Origin: Nitratireductor sp.
Lineage (GTDB): Bacteria > Pseudomonadota > Alphaproteobacteria > Rhizobiales > Rhizobiaceae
Reading direction: 5' to 3'
Assembly (NCBI GenBank): GCA_017854535.1
Contig: JAFMHL010000011.1
Location: forward strand, 17,781 to 81,780
DNA: 64,000 nucleotides
A model generated the notes under the pieces. It did no database searches, was not told the origin of the DNA, and saw only the letters and a list, made by a program, of their open reading frames with translations. Positions 19,894 through 29,203 of this stretch are shown here, in pieces. Both the position numbers and the translations under genes were made by a program. The stretch's first letter is position 1. Every line of letters begins with the position of its first letter.

Positions 19894-20352
19894 ATGTCCC
19901 GCGAAAAAGCTGAACTTTCCAATCATCTCATTGACAATGAACATGGCAAAGGCCACCAGATGGAGGTGCGCGTTTATTATGAAGATACGGATTTTTCCGG
20001 CGTGGTGTATCATTCCAATTATTTGAAATATATGGAACGCTCGCGCACGGAGTGGCTGCGTCTGCTCAATGTTTTCCATACAGATCTGGCGGAAGAAAAA
20101 TCAGCCTTTGCGATCCACCGGATGAATTTGAAATTTGGCCCGCCAGCGGTAATCGATGACTTGTTGACTGTGCGGACGACTTTGCAAAAGCTGACAGGTG
20201 CCCGTTCGTTTTTGCGTCAGGAGGTTTTGCGCAAAGAGCCTGATGGCAGCGAGGTTATGTTGCTTGGGGCTGATGTGGAAGTTGCCTTCATTCACCATGG
20301 GGGCGGGGCTAAGCGCTTCCCTGATGATCTGCGCGAAAAACTTGGCGGATAA
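19894..20352 (+). CDS. ybgC: Acyl-CoA thioesterase, YbgC family
   Basis: 152 residues with a hot-dog fold. The family signature is VRVYYEDTDFSGVVYHSNYLKYMERSR-like, with the catalytic Asp in EDTDFSGVVYHSNY. In other proteobacteria YbgC is the first gene of the tol-pal operon and acts on short or phospholipid-linked acyl thioesters. Here tolQ lies about 4.2 kb downstream, beyond seven other genes, so the usual operon link has been broken. A second in-frame Met (MEVRVYYED) is a possible shorter start. Confidence 0.9.
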   Translation: MSREKAELSNHLIDNEHGKGHQMEVRVYYEDTDFSGVVYHSNYLKYMERSRTEWLRLLNVFHTDLAEEKSAFAIHRMNLKFGPPAVIDDLLTVRTTLQKLTGARSFLRQEVLRKEPDGSEVMLLGADVEVAFIHHGGGAKRFPDDLREKLGG

Positions 20353-20390
20353 AATTTAACTATTGAAATTACCAAAGAAAGAGTTTTGAA

Positions 20391-20788
20391 ATGAGCTTAC
20401 CTATAACAACGGTTTAACGTCCCTTTTGGCTCTATGGTTATTGGTATTGGGAGCTAAAGTAGTGGATCAACGGCGATCTGCCGGGGTCGGAACAGGTGAT
20501 GGCAATGATGAGGGCTTAATTCGCAAAATGCGTGCGATGGCCAATTTCGCGGAATATACGCCGTTTGTGATCGCGCTCTTTTTATTGGCAGAACTTCAGG
20601 GTGCGCATTTCTACTTTATAGCAGGTTTGGCTGCCGTCTATTTTCTGGCAAGGGTTGCCCATGGTTATGCGATGGCTTTCACAGATCATTTTCCAAAGGG
20701 GCGATATTGGGGAACAATCGCCACCTGGCTAACGATCATTCTGCTGTCCTTGAACAACCCGGCTATGGTCGTTGGCATATTGGGTTGA
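20391..20788 (+). pseudogene. MAPEG family gene with an N-terminal frameshift
   Basis: From 20426 an open frame encodes a MAPEG-like four-helix protein (VLGAKVVDQRRSAGVGTGDG, MRAMANFAEYTPFVIALFLL with N-xx-E, and FLARVAHGYAMAF). Its N-terminus is missing. Just upstream, ATG at 20391 (with GAGTTTTGAA before it) reads MSLPITTV and then hits TAA at 20415. Adding one T to the TTT run at 20413-20415 joins the two as MSLPITTVLTSLLALWLL, a normal MAPEG start. So either a single-base deletion has inactivated the gene, or the base was lost in sequencing. Confidence 0.8.
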
Positions 20789-20917
20789 TCAATAAAATTT
20801 GAAGATTGGCGCAAGGCGAAATCATTTACTAAATGATCTCTGCCTCTTGCCTTGGGATGAAATCCCTTTAATTTAATTTTTTATCTCGCACATCTCCACA
20901 GTTTGAAAGGGTACCAA

Positions 20918-21748
20918 ATGCTTAGAAAAATTTCACTCACCATTTTGATGGGTAGCGCATTGTTTGCTGCACCTAGTCTTTCCTTTGCTATGGATAAATG
21001 CGCTGATGGCAAGACTATGACAGAGGGCAAGTTGACCGTCGCTACGGGCAATCCTGCCTACTATCCTTGGGTGCATGATGATGCACCAGAATCCGGCAAA
21101 GGTTTTGAGGCTGCGGTTGCTTATGCGGTTGCGGAGAAGATGGGTTTTGCAAAAGAAAATGTGACATGGGTGCGCACAACATTTGATGAAGCAATCCAAC
21201 CAGGCGTCAAAAACTTCGATTTCAATTTACAGCAATATTCAATCACCGAGGACCGTGAAAAAGTCGTGGATTTTTCTGATCCTTATTACTCAGCTGCCGC
21301 TGCTATTTTGGTGCGCAAGAAGACCGTTGAAGGCGGATTGAAACCTGAAATGGCTGCGCTCAAAAAACTAAAATGGGGTATCATGCAGGCAACGACTGCT
21401 CTGCCGGTTGTGACCGATGTTATTCAGCCTGAAAGCGATGCGTTGTTTTATGATGACAATGCCAATGTGATTGCAGCCATGCAGGCTGACCAGATTGATG
21501 CGGCGATATTCGATTTGCCGACGGCTTTGTTTACGGCAGCAGTGTTGATGGATGACGGCGCGGTTATCGGTCAGTTCCCTGCGGACCGCTCAGAAAACCC
21601 TGATCAGTTTGGCATGTTGATGGCTGAAGGCAGTGCTTTAAAGACTTGTGTCAATGAAGCTCTATCAGCATTGAAGGCAGAAGGATCGCTGGCAAAAATC
21701 GAAGCCGAATGGTTGCAAGCCGCAACTGACGTTCCATTGGTTAAGTAG
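20918..21748 (+). CDS. Polar amino-acid ABC transporter, periplasmic substrate-binding protein
   Basis: 276 residues of the SBP_bac_3 family. The signal peptide MLRKISLTILMGSALFAAPS ends near LSFA. The mature protein starts GKLTVATGNPAYYPWVHDD and has DFNLQQYSITEDREKVVDFS, the typical family 3 motif where the ligand's amino-acid group is bound. The ATG at 20918 has GAAAGGG upstream. It is first in an operon with the permease and ATPase genes that follow, and ligand identity (an amino acid or close analogue) is not predictable. Confidence 0.92.
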   Translation: MLRKISLTILMGSALFAAPSLSFAMDKCADGKTMTEGKLTVATGNPAYYPWVHDDAPESGKGFEAAVAYAVAEKMGFAKENVTWVRTTFDEAIQPGVKNFDFNLQQYSITEDREKVVDFSDPYYSAAAAILVRKKTVEGGLKPEMAALKKLKWGIMQATTALPVVTDVIQPESDALFYDDNANVIAAMQADQIDAAIFDLPTALFTAAVLMDDGAVIGQFPADRSENPDQFGMLMAEGSALKTCVNEALSALKAEGSLAKIEAEWLQAATDVPLVK

Positions 21749-21771
21749 GGTGGTCAAGTAAAGGCTTTATT

Positions 21772-22581
21772 GTGAACCGACGCGCTCAATATGAGGCCCG
21801 CCAGAAACGGCGGGCCTTGATCATTGCATCAGCCAGCACAGTGTTTATTGTGCTCGCTCTTGTGGTTTTGGTGCCTCTCGCACCTGGCTGGGTAGCAGTT
21901 CAAAAGAGCTTTTTTTCCTGGGATATTTTTGTACGCAGCCTACCAAAAATGCTGGACGCGTTCACCCTCAATATTGCGATTTTTCTTTGGTCCGCGCCGC
22001 TGGTTGCCTTTGTAGGTCTGTTAATTGCGCTGGCTCGTTCAGTGACTGCTCCAGCATTATTTCCTCTGCGTGTTTTTGGTGCTGGCTTTGTTGATATTTT
22101 CAGAGGGCTTCCCGTTGTTCTTGTCATCTATCTGATCGGCTTTGGCATACCGGGGTTGGGTCTGCCGCGGCCATGGAACTCTCCCTATATATGGGGAACA
22201 GTGGCGCTAGTGCTGACCTATTCTGCCTATGTTGCCGAAATCCTGCGCTCAGGCATTGAAAGCGTGCATCAAAGCCAGCGCTCAGCAGCGCTTTCACTCG
22301 GCCTCAGTGAGCGCGATGTAATGCGTTATATTGTTTTGCCGCAGGCGATCCGAAGAGTGGTTCCGGCCAATATGAACATGCTGATCGCCCTGCAAAAAGA
22401 CGTTGCGCTTTTATCTTTCATAGGCCCGGTGGAAGTTCTGCGTCAGGCGGGCATTTACAAAAGCCTGTTTGCCAATTTCACGCCCTATGTGGTGGCAGCG
22501 GTGATCTTTTTGACCTTTACTATTCCTGCAACCCGATATGCCGATTACCTCATGAACAAGCAGCGCAATGAACGAAGTTAA
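21772..22581 (+). CDS. Polar amino-acid ABC transporter, permease
   Basis: 269 residues, GTG start. Helices are visible at about 15-38 and 60-90 and across the C-terminal half. The HisM-type inner-membrane signature and EAA loop read AALSLGLSERDVMRYIVLPQAIRR. Only one permease gene is present, so the channel is likely a homodimer. It overlaps the ATPase gene by 14 bases, indicating translational coupling. Confidence 0.92.
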   Translation: MNRRAQYEARQKRRALIIASASTVFIVLALVVLVPLAPGWVAVQKSFFSWDIFVRSLPKMLDAFTLNIAIFLWSAPLVAFVGLLIALARSVTAPALFPLRVFGAGFVDIFRGLPVVLVIYLIGFGIPGLGLPRPWNSPYIWGTVALVLTYSAYVAEILRSGIESVHQSQRSAALSLGLSERDVMRYIVLPQAIRRVVPANMNMLIALQKDVALLSFIGPVEVLRQAGIYKSLFANFTPYVVAAVIFLTFTIPATRYADYLMNKQRNERS

Positions 22582-23308
22582 ACTCCGCCTTGAAGGGGTC
22601 AGCAAGTCCTTCGGAAAAAATCAGGTGCTCAACGGCATTGATCTTGATATCGCCGAGGGTGAGATGGTGTGTCTGATCGGGGCGTCCGGCTCTGGCAAAT
22701 CCACATTGCTGCGTTGCATGAATTGCCTTGAGCCGATTGATGATGGTTATATTTATCTCGATGGCAAGGACATCTCAGAACCCGGATTGGATTTGAGTGA
22801 CATAAGACGGCGCATCGGTATCGTGTTTCAGTCCTTCAATTTGTTTCCTCATATGAATGCGCTTGAAAATGTGTTGCTTGCTCCGCGAAGAGTATTGGGA
22901 AAATCTCGTGAGGAATTGGTGCCGCAGGCGGAAGAACTCTTTACCCGTTTCGGACTAAAGGAACATATGCACAAATATGCGGACCAGCTTTCGGGCGGTC
23001 AACAACAGCGCGTCGCTGTCATCAGAGCGCTCGCCATGCGCCCTGAAATCATGTTGTTCGACGAGATCACCTCGGCGCTTGATCCGGTATTGGTTCATGA
23101 GGTGCTGGATGTATTACGAGCTTTGCGTGACGAAGGGATGACCATGATATTGGCAACCCATGAGATGAACTTTGCAAAAGAACTGGCAGATCGCATTTGC
23201 TTTATGGATGGTGGGCAAATCGTTGAGTCTGGCAAGACTGCCCAGATATTTTCCAAACCCAAAGACGAACGGACCAGAACGTTTCTCAAGAGTCTCTTGG
23301 TATCGTAG
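22568..23308 (+). CDS. Polar amino-acid ABC transporter, ATPase
   Basis: 246 residues of the GlnQ/HisP type. Walker A is GASGSGKSTLLRC, the Q-loop is IVFQSFNLFPHMNALEN, the ABC signature is LSGGQQQRVAVIRAL, Walker B is IMLFDEITSALDP, and the switch histidine is in ILATHEMNFAKELADR. It is the last gene of the transporter operon and is convergent with the DUF1992 gene. Confidence 0.95.
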   Translation: MNEVKLRLEGVSKSFGKNQVLNGIDLDIAEGEMVCLIGASGSGKSTLLRCMNCLEPIDDGYIYLDGKDISEPGLDLSDIRRRIGIVFQSFNLFPHMNALENVLLAPRRVLGKSREELVPQAEELFTRFGLKEHMHKYADQLSGGQQQRVAVIRALAMRPEIMLFDEITSALDPVLVHEVLDVLRALRDEGMTMILATHEMNFAKELADRICFMDGGQIVESGKTAQIFSKPKDERTRTFLKSLLVS

Positions 23309-23323
23309 TTTGTGTGCTGCTAT

Positions 23324-23626
23324 CTAACGCCGTTCCATCATCATTGCCAATTTCATGCGTTTTTCATTAAGCAGCTTGAGGGCTTCTTCCCGCTCTTCAC
23401 CTTCTGGCATTTCTGCAGCAGCTTTGGCGTCAGTCAGGATTTCTTTTTTCAAGTTCACTTCTGGTGGTAGTGCGCCGGATTCTTTTAAAAGTCTGGCACC
23501 AAAATGCTCCATAAAATCGCCTTCTGGAATTGGCGGTAAGGGTTTGCCAGCGCCGGGAAGATTATCGAACATTCCGTCTTCCATGGCAGCCTCGATACGC
23601 AACAAAGCCAGTTTCTCAAATCGCAT
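23324..23626 (-). CDS. DUF1992 family protein
   Basis: 100 residues. RIEAAMEDGMFDNLPGAGKP is the conserved DUF1992 core (also found in DnaJ homologue subfamily C member 28), followed by a charged helical C-terminus (EREEALKLLNEKRMKLAMMM). The function is unknown. It lies three bases after the LysE-type gene on the same strand, so the two are probably co-transcribed. Confidence 0.85.
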   Translation of the reverse strand: MRFEKLALLRIEAAMEDGMFDNLPGAGKPLPPIPEGDFMEHFGARLLKESGALPPEVNLKKEILTDAKAAAEMPEGEEREEALKLLNEKRMKLAMMMERR

Positions 23627-23629
23627 TTC

Positions 23630-24250
23630 TTAAGACCACCGTTCAGACAAAGCCAGTTTCAAACCTAGAAAGGCAAATGCTCCGGCAAAGCCGCGTTTCA
23701 TCCAGACCATAATGGTTGGTTTTGAGATCAAAGCGTCACGAACCAAAGCTGCAAAACCTCCATAAAGGATGAATACTATAAAGGTTATAAGCATGAAGAT
23801 AGATGCAAGGCCGACCAGTTCAGGGGTTGGATTTGGCGAGCTGGTTGAAACAAACTGGGGTAGGAATGCCAAAAAGAAGAGAGAAAGCTTAGGGTTTAGA
23901 ATGTTTATCACCAGACCATGCATAGCGATTTTGGAATAGGGAACCGGATCTTTGTTTTCTTTCACATCGAGGGTGCCGCATTCGCGCAAAATACTCCAAG
24001 CCATGAACATGAGGTAAGCTACGCCAAGATATTTGATGATTTGAAAGGCTAGGGCGCTGGTATGAAAAATGGCTGCTAGACCAATAATGCTGGCTATTGC
24101 GGCTGGTACAATGCCAAAGGTGCAGCCGAAAGCAGCGGCAATGCTTGCGCCAAATCCTCTGCCAAGACCAACGGCCAGAGTATAAATTACCCCGGTTCCA
24201 GGCAAAAGAACCACGACGAGGGCGGTTAGAAGAAACTCGATACTTGGCAT
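23630..24250 (-). CDS. LysE/RhtB family translocator
   Basis: About 206 residues with six hydrophobic helices. The N-terminal FLLTALVVVLLPGTGVIYTL followed by GRGFGASIAAAFGCTFG is the LysE/RhtB pattern (PGP-like turn, then G-x-x-x-G). LNPKLSLFFLAFLPQFV is the conserved NPK...FFL..PQF motif. The family exports amino acids. AAAGGAG precedes the ATG at 24250; a TTG six bases earlier is less likely. Confidence 0.88.
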   Translation of the reverse strand: MPSIEFLLTALVVVLLPGTGVIYTLAVGLGRGFGASIAAAFGCTFGIVPAAIASIIGLAAIFHTSALAFQIIKYLGVAYLMFMAWSILRECGTLDVKENKDPVPYSKIAMHGLVINILNPKLSLFFLAFLPQFVSTSSPNPTPELVGLASIFMLITFIVFILYGGFAALVRDALISKPTIMVWMKRGFAGAFAFLGLKLALSERWS

Positions 24251-24538
24251 TCTCAAACTCCTTTAAGGACTGTTTTTCAATAAACGTACATATTAATACG
24301 GAATTTGCAAGAAAAATCCTCGTCCTGTTATAGTGAATCCTAACGCTTCGTTTACCCTAATCAAGCATTAATACCGTTTAGTAATGCGGAATGTGTGCCG
24401 AAACGGTTCACGCCTTCGTTTGACCATGATTTTCAGCTTTTGGAACGATATGGGTCAGATTTTTGACAGGATTGCCATTTAGAGAGCATCGGTCGATCAG
24501 ACTTTTCAGACCAAAACCAATTAGACAGGGAATTTCCC

Positions 24539-25294
24539 ATGAGCGGGATGACGTTTTTTGCCATATCAGCAGCCTTTGCACAGGAAGTTACTCAAGGTGC
24601 TTTGGAAGCTACCCATGATACTTCTCTCTGGGGTTTGTTCGCCCAAGCAGGTTTAACCGTTAAACTAGTGATGATCGGTCTGTTAATCGCTTCGGTTTGG
24701 AGCTGGGCGATCATGATCGACAAAGCTTTATTGTTTGCTCGCACACGCCGACAGCTGGATCGCTTTGAAGAAGTGTTTTGGTCAGGAAGATCTCTAGAAG
24801 AATTATATCGCTCTTTATCTGACAAAGCGCCAACGGGCATGGGTGCCTTGTTTGTTTCGGCCATGCGCGAATGGAAAAAGAGCTTTGAGCGCGGCGCATC
24901 TTCGCCAATTGGTTTGCAGACCCGTATCGACAAAGTGCTTGATGTATCTTTGGCCCGAGAAATGGAACGAATTGAAAAGCGTCTGGGCTTTTTGGCAACG
25001 GTTGGTTCTGCGGCTCCGTTTATCGGACTGTTTGGAACAGTTGTCGGGATCATGACATCGTTCCAGGCGATTGCTGGTTCGAAATCCACCAATCTGGCCG
25101 TTGTTGCGCCTGGTATTGCTGAAGCGCTTTTGGCGACAGCTCTTGGTTTGATGGCGGCTATTCCAGCGGTTATCGCTTACAACAAGTTTTCCTCTGATGC
25201 GGGCAAGATCGCCGGACGCATGGAAGGATTTGCTGATGAGTTTTCCGCCATTTTATCCCGTCAAATTGATGAGAAAAATGGCCGTCAGCAATAG
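24539..25294 (+). CDS. tolQ: Tol-Pal system proton channel subunit TolQ
   Basis: 251 residues. The MotA/TolQ/ExbB fold has a first helix at about 35-58 (LTVKLVMIGLLIASVWSWAIM), a cytoplasmic loop, and two C-terminal helices (FLATVGSAAPFIGLFGTVVG and GIAEALLATALGLMAAIPAV) carrying the conserved GLFGTV..I motif. With TolR it couples proton motive force to TolA for outer-membrane constriction at division. First gene of the tolQRAB-pal-cpoB cluster; tolR follows after 43 bases. It has no ybgC immediately upstream. Confidence 0.95.
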   Translation: MSGMTFFAISAAFAQEVTQGALEATHDTSLWGLFAQAGLTVKLVMIGLLIASVWSWAIMIDKALLFARTRRQLDRFEEVFWSGRSLEELYRSLSDKAPTGMGALFVSAMREWKKSFERGASSPIGLQTRIDKVLDVSLAREMERIEKRLGFLATVGSAAPFIGLFGTVVGIMTSFQAIAGSKSTNLAVVAPGIAEALLATALGLMAAIPAVIAYNKFSSDAGKIAGRMEGFADEFSAILSRQIDEKNGRQQ

Positions 25295-25337
25295 GCTGAT
25301 GCAGGTTAGTACCAAAAGATAAACGAAGGAATTCAAG

Positions 25338-25790
25338 ATGGGAATGTCCACAGGCGGTTCAGGTATCTCAGGCGGAAGACGTCGGCGAGGCGGCAAACGT
25401 CATGCCATGATGAGCGAAATCAACGTGACGCCATTTGTTGACGTGATGCTGGTTCTTTTGATCATCTTTATGGTGGCGGCACCTTTGCTAACAGTTGGCG
25501 TACCGATTGACTTGCCAGAGACACAGGCAAAAGCGCTTAACTCAGAAACTCAACCGATTTCGATTTCTGTTAACGAGCAGGGTCAGGTTTATCTGCAGGA
25601 AACAGAAATTCCAATGAACGAGATCGTTGCCAAACTGACCGCGATTGCGAAAAACGGCTATGAAGAGCGGATTTATGTGCGCGGCGATAAAACCGCTGAC
25701 TACGGTGCTGTCATGCGTGTGATGGGACTGTTGTCTCAAGCTGGCTACAAAAAGCTGGCAATGGTCACCTTGCAAGATCAGAATAATTAA
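25338..25790 (+). CDS. tolR: Tol-Pal system protein TolR
   Basis: 150 residues. A basic N-terminus (GGRRRRGGKRHAMM) leads into the single helix with the proton-relay aspartate, SEINVTPFVDVMLVLLIIFM, followed by the periplasmic ExbD-type domain (VPIDLPETQAKAL, then IYVRGDKTADYGAVMRVMG). TolR forms the stator with TolQ. Full length, with tolA 16 bases downstream. Confidence 0.96.
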   Translation: MGMSTGGSGISGGRRRRGGKRHAMMSEINVTPFVDVMLVLLIIFMVAAPLLTVGVPIDLPETQAKALNSETQPISISVNEQGQVYLQETEIPMNEIVAKLTAIAKNGYEERIYVRGDKTADYGAVMRVMGLLSQAGYKKLAMVTLQDQNN

Positions 25791-25806
25791 GAGGCCATCT
25801 GCTTAA

Positions 25807-26853
25807 ATGAAAATCGGCGTTGCTCTTTCCAGTACAGCTCATGTAGCGATCCTCACTTGGGGATTGCTGAGCTTTTCTGCGCCTACGCCATTGCAGGTCA
25901 ATGATGTTGAAGCATTGGCCGTTGATATCGTGCCGATTGAAGAAATCACCCAATCTATTGCCGGAGACAAAAAAGCAGAACTGAGTGAAACGCCCGCTCC
26001 CACGCCGACAAAACGGCCTGATGTTATTCCAGAAGCTGAAAATGTGGGTGAAGCTAAGGTTGATGAGAAATCTGCACCCGCGCCCAAACCGGCTGATAGG
26101 CCTGTTGAAGTTGCTAAAACGGAAGCGCCGCCGCCAGCGCCAATTCCAAAACCTGCGCCAAAGGTTGTTCCTGAAGCGCAACCAGTGGAAAAAGAAACAC
26201 CTGCGCCAACCAATGAAGTTGCTGCAGTCAATGAGCCTAAGGTCGATATAAAGCCTGAGCCTATTGCCGAGGAAACACCTGTTGCTGAAACCGGAGAGCA
26301 ATTTGCCTCTCTTTCAAAAGTGCAAGCTGTGCCTTCGCCTCGTCCTGAAACTGCCAAGCCGCAAAAAGCTGAGACTACTGATCGCAAGAAAGAAAGCGAA
26401 CCAGCCAAAACCACAACGGCTTCGTCTGAAAACAAAAGTGATCCGATTGGCGATATAACCAAGGCGCTTGAAAGCAAAGAAGCGCCAACGGCTTCAGGGG
26501 CAAAGAAATCAACCCAGACGGCTTCCTTGGGCACATCCAAGCCTTCGACAAGTGGTAAATTGAGCACCAGCGAGATGGATGCCATTTTAGGGCAGCTAGC
26601 AGGATGCTGGTCGTTACCAGGCGGAGCTGATGGCGCTGAAGAGCTAAGAGCTTCGGTGACTTTCAACCTTGATACAAATGCTGAGCTGACCGGACGGCCG
26701 AAAGTTACGAAATCCAGTGGAAATAATGCATTTGATTCAAGTGCTGTCAGAGCGATCATGAAATGTAATGATCGCGGTTTCAACCTACCAAAAGGCAAAC
26801 ATGATGTGTGGAACGAAGTGGTGATAAACTTTGATCCGAGCCAAATGTTTTAA
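25807..26853 (+). CDS. tolA: TolA-like envelope protein
   Basis: 348 residues. The N-terminal membrane helix is VALSSTAHVAILTWGLLSFS. A long Pro/Ala/Glu/Lys-rich region (about 55-230) follows in place of the helical rod of E. coli TolA. The C-terminal globular domain (about 250-348) includes ILGQLAGCWSLPGGADGAEE and CNDRGFNLPKGKHDVWNEVV, typical of alphaproteobacterial TolA. It spans the periplasm between TolQR and TolB/Pal. Identification rests on the C-terminal domain and the gene order. Confidence 0.9.
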   Translation: MKIGVALSSTAHVAILTWGLLSFSAPTPLQVNDVEALAVDIVPIEEITQSIAGDKKAELSETPAPTPTKRPDVIPEAENVGEAKVDEKSAPAPKPADRPVEVAKTEAPPPAPIPKPAPKVVPEAQPVEKETPAPTNEVAAVNEPKVDIKPEPIAEETPVAETGEQFASLSKVQAVPSPRPETAKPQKAETTDRKKESEPAKTTTASSENKSDPIGDITKALESKEAPTASGAKKSTQTASLGTSKPSTSGKLSTSEMDAILGQLAGCWSLPGGADGAEELRASVTFNLDTNAELTGRPKVTKSSGNNAFDSSAVRAIMKCNDRGFNLPKGKHDVWNEVVINFDPSQMF

Positions 26854-26898
26854 GTCCGTCCTAATATTGCCGCAAAATAAGGGCGTTTAGTCCGCTTA

Positions 26899-28275
26899 AT
26901 GAAAGAATATAACGAGATGTTTATGATCCATATGAAAAAATCCTCACTGATTGATGGCGCCAAAGGATTTCGAGCGTCTGCGAATTCAGCCAAAATTTTG
27001 ATCCTTTCGCTCTTGATGCTTTTCGGGATCTCTGTTGCAGCTCATGCGAAATTGGAATTGGATCTGACCAAAGGCACAATCGAGCCTTTGCCGATTGCGA
27101 TCACTAATTTTAGCGGGGATATTGGGGCAGAGACATCTTCTATTGTTTCTTCGAATTTGAAAAACTCTGGCCTTTTTGCCCCGATCGATCCTGCGGCCTT
27201 TATTCAGCAGATTTCTGATCCAAACGCTGTGCCACGGTTTGAAGACTGGCGCGTGATCAATGCGCAAGCTTTGGTCACAGGCACTGTTTCCAAAGAAGGT
27301 GATGGTCGTTTGAAAGCGGAATTTCGTCTTTGGGATGTGTTTGGCAATGAGCAGATTATCGGCCAGCAATATTTCACCAATCCGAACAACTCTCGCCGAC
27401 TTGCTCATATTATTTCAGATGCAATCTACAAAGCGTTGACAGGTGAGAGCGGGTATTTCGATAGCCGCATCGTGTTTGTTGATGAAACTGGGCCGAAAAC
27501 AAAACGTGTCAAACGTCTTGCGATTATGGATCAGGATGGCGCGAATGTGCGTTATCTCTCCAAAGGGGGCGAGCTTGTTTTGACACCGCGCTTTTCGCCG
27601 ACCCATCAAGAAATCACCTATATGTCTTTTGCCGGCGGCAATCCGAAAGTGTATCTGCGCCAAATCGAGACGGGTCAATATGATGTGGTGGGTGATTTTC
27701 CTGGAATGACCTTTTCGCCGCGCTTTTCGCCGGATGGTCAAAAAGTGATCATGAGCCTTAATAATGATGGTATCTCGAATATTTATACGATGGACTTGCG
27801 TTCGCGCACGACCATCCGCCTAACCAATTCAAATGCGATTGATACCAGCCCGTCTTATTCGCCTGATGGCAGCCAGATTGTGTTTGAGTCAGACCGCGGT
27901 GGACGCCAACAGCTCTATGTGATGGGCGCAAATGGCGGTGAGCCGTCACGCATTTCATTTGGCACCGGAAGTTACTCCACGCCGGTTTGGTCTCCCCGTG
28001 GTGACTTGATTGCCTTTACCAAACAATCTGGCGGTAGTTTCCTGATTGGGGTGATGAAGCCAGATGGTTCGAAAGAACGTATTTTAACTGAAGGATATCA
28101 CAACGAAGGTCCGACTTGGTCCCCAAATGGCCGTGTTTTAATGTTCTTCCGCGAAAGTCGCGGTGCCAATGGTGGTTCTAAACTCTACTCTGTAGATATT
28201 ACGGGCCGACATGAGCGCCAAATTCCTACTCCAAGTTTTGCGTCTGACCCTGCGTGGTCGCCTTTATTGGAATAG
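26899..28275 (+). CDS. tolB: Tol-Pal system periplasmic protein TolB
   Basis: 458 residues. A basic leader and hydrophobic stretch ([18 protein letters not shown]) form the signal peptide. An N-terminal alpha/beta domain ([18 protein letters not shown]) precedes a six-bladed propeller of repeats such as [34 protein letters not shown] and [17 protein letters not shown]. TolB binds Pal and TolA. The exact start is uncertain: four in-frame ATGs (codons 1, 7, 9 and 12) precede the signal peptide and none has a strong ribosome site. Confidence 0.95.
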   Translation: MKEYNEMFMIHMKKSSLIDGAKGFRASANSAKILILSLLMLFGISVAAHAKLELDLTKGTIEPLPIAITNFSGDIGAETSSIVSSNLKNSGLFAPIDPAAFIQQISDPNAVPRFEDWRVINAQALVTGTVSKEGDGRLKAEFRLWDVFGNEQIIGQQYFTNPNNSRRLAHIISDAIYKALTGESGYFDSRIVFVDETGPKTKRVKRLAIMDQDGANVRYLSKGGELVLTPRFSPTHQEITYMSFAGGNPKVYLRQIETGQYDVVGDFPGMTFSPRFSPDGQKVIMSLNNDGISNIYTMDLRSRTTIRLTNSNAIDTSPSYSPDGSQIVFESDRGGRQQLYVMGANGGEPSRISFGTGSYSTPVWSPRGDLIAFTKQSGGSFLIGVMKPDGSKERILTEGYHNEGPTWSPNGRVLMFFRESRGANGGSKLYSVDITGRHERQIPTPSFASDPAWSPLLE

Positions 28276-28446
28276 AAAAAATTATCGATTAGCCGCAATT
28301 GGCTTTTATCGAAAAACAAAGAACGGGTGTTTTGATTGATCAGAACACTGAAGATATTAACCGGAATTTTACCATAAATCTTGAAGCGGCCTTAACCGCT
28401 TTAAGGTTATTAACGGATAAATAAATTCATTAAAGGAGTAAGGACC

Positions 28447-28956
28447 ATGCCAATAGCGCGTTCGGTTCTCAAATCACCGATATTCATTGCTTTGGCTGTC
28501 GGGCTTGCATTGGCAGGTTGTGCGTCAAAGAAACCATTGCCAGACAATGCAAATGGCTTAGGTCTAAACAACAATGGTGGAGCTTCTCCAGGTTCTCAGC
28601 AAGACTTTACAATCAATGTTGGAGACCGCGTTTTCTTCGAAACAGATTCTTCTGCTTTGACGCAAACAGCGCGTGCGACATTGGACAAACAAGGCCAGTG
28701 GCTTAGCCAGTACACGAACTATCCAATTACCATCGAAGGTCATGCGGATGAACGCGGTACCCGCGAGTATAACATTGCGCTTGGTGCCCGTCGTGCTGCT
28801 GCAACAAGAGACTATCTTGTAGCTAAAGGCGTTCCGCGCAACCGGATCAAAACGATTTCTTATGGCAAAGAGCGTCCAGTTGCCGTGTGTGATGATATTT
28901 CATGCTGGTCTCAAAACCGCCGGGCTGTTACCCAGCTTGCCGGTCCAACTGGCTAA
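28447..28956 (+). CDS. pal: Peptidoglycan-associated lipoprotein Pal
   Basis: 169 residues. A lipobox (LALAGC, modified C25) anchors it to the outer membrane. The OmpA-like domain (about 60-165) binds peptidoglycan through ITIEGHADERGTREYNIALG and ARRAAATRDYLVAKGVPRNR, with the conserved Asp/Arg pair. GGAG precedes the ATG. It is followed by a strong terminator, so cpoB is likely transcribed partly on its own. Confidence 0.97.
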   Translation: MPIARSVLKSPIFIALAVGLALAGCASKKPLPDNANGLGLNNNGGASPGSQQDFTINVGDRVFFETDSSALTQTARATLDKQGQWLSQYTNYPITIEGHADERGTREYNIALGARRAAATRDYLVAKGVPRNRIKTISYGKERPVAVCDDISCWSQNRRAVTQLAGPTG

Positions 28957-28977
28957 GCCATTATACATAACGAATTT

Positions 28978-29008
28978 TAAAGGGTGGTTTTCGGGCCGCC
29001 CTTTTTTA
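28978..29008 (+). terminator. Terminator after pal
   Basis: AAAGGGTGG pairs with CCGCCCTTT (one G-T pair) across an eight-base loop and is followed by T residues, about 20 bases after the pal stop. Confidence 0.88.
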
Positions 29009-29203
29009 ATGTGCCATAGTCTCTTGATAAAATTACATGGATTGCCTTTTACCCAACAAAATTTCGACCAAGTTTGATGCAAATTTAGGTGTTCAATTTT
29101 GTGAGTTTGTGGAACAAAACAGATATTACCTTGAGTAAGTACCGTTCTTAAGGGGCGCTTGGGTAAGAAAGTTTTGGGAAGAAATAAATTAGAGGGAAAC
29201 TTG

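Noticed and set aside
25839..26798. Long Ser/Val-rich open frame antisense to tolA
   Set aside because: It mirrors the Pro/Ala/Glu-rich codons of tolA; the sense protein has a clear membrane helix, TolA C-terminal domain and operon position.
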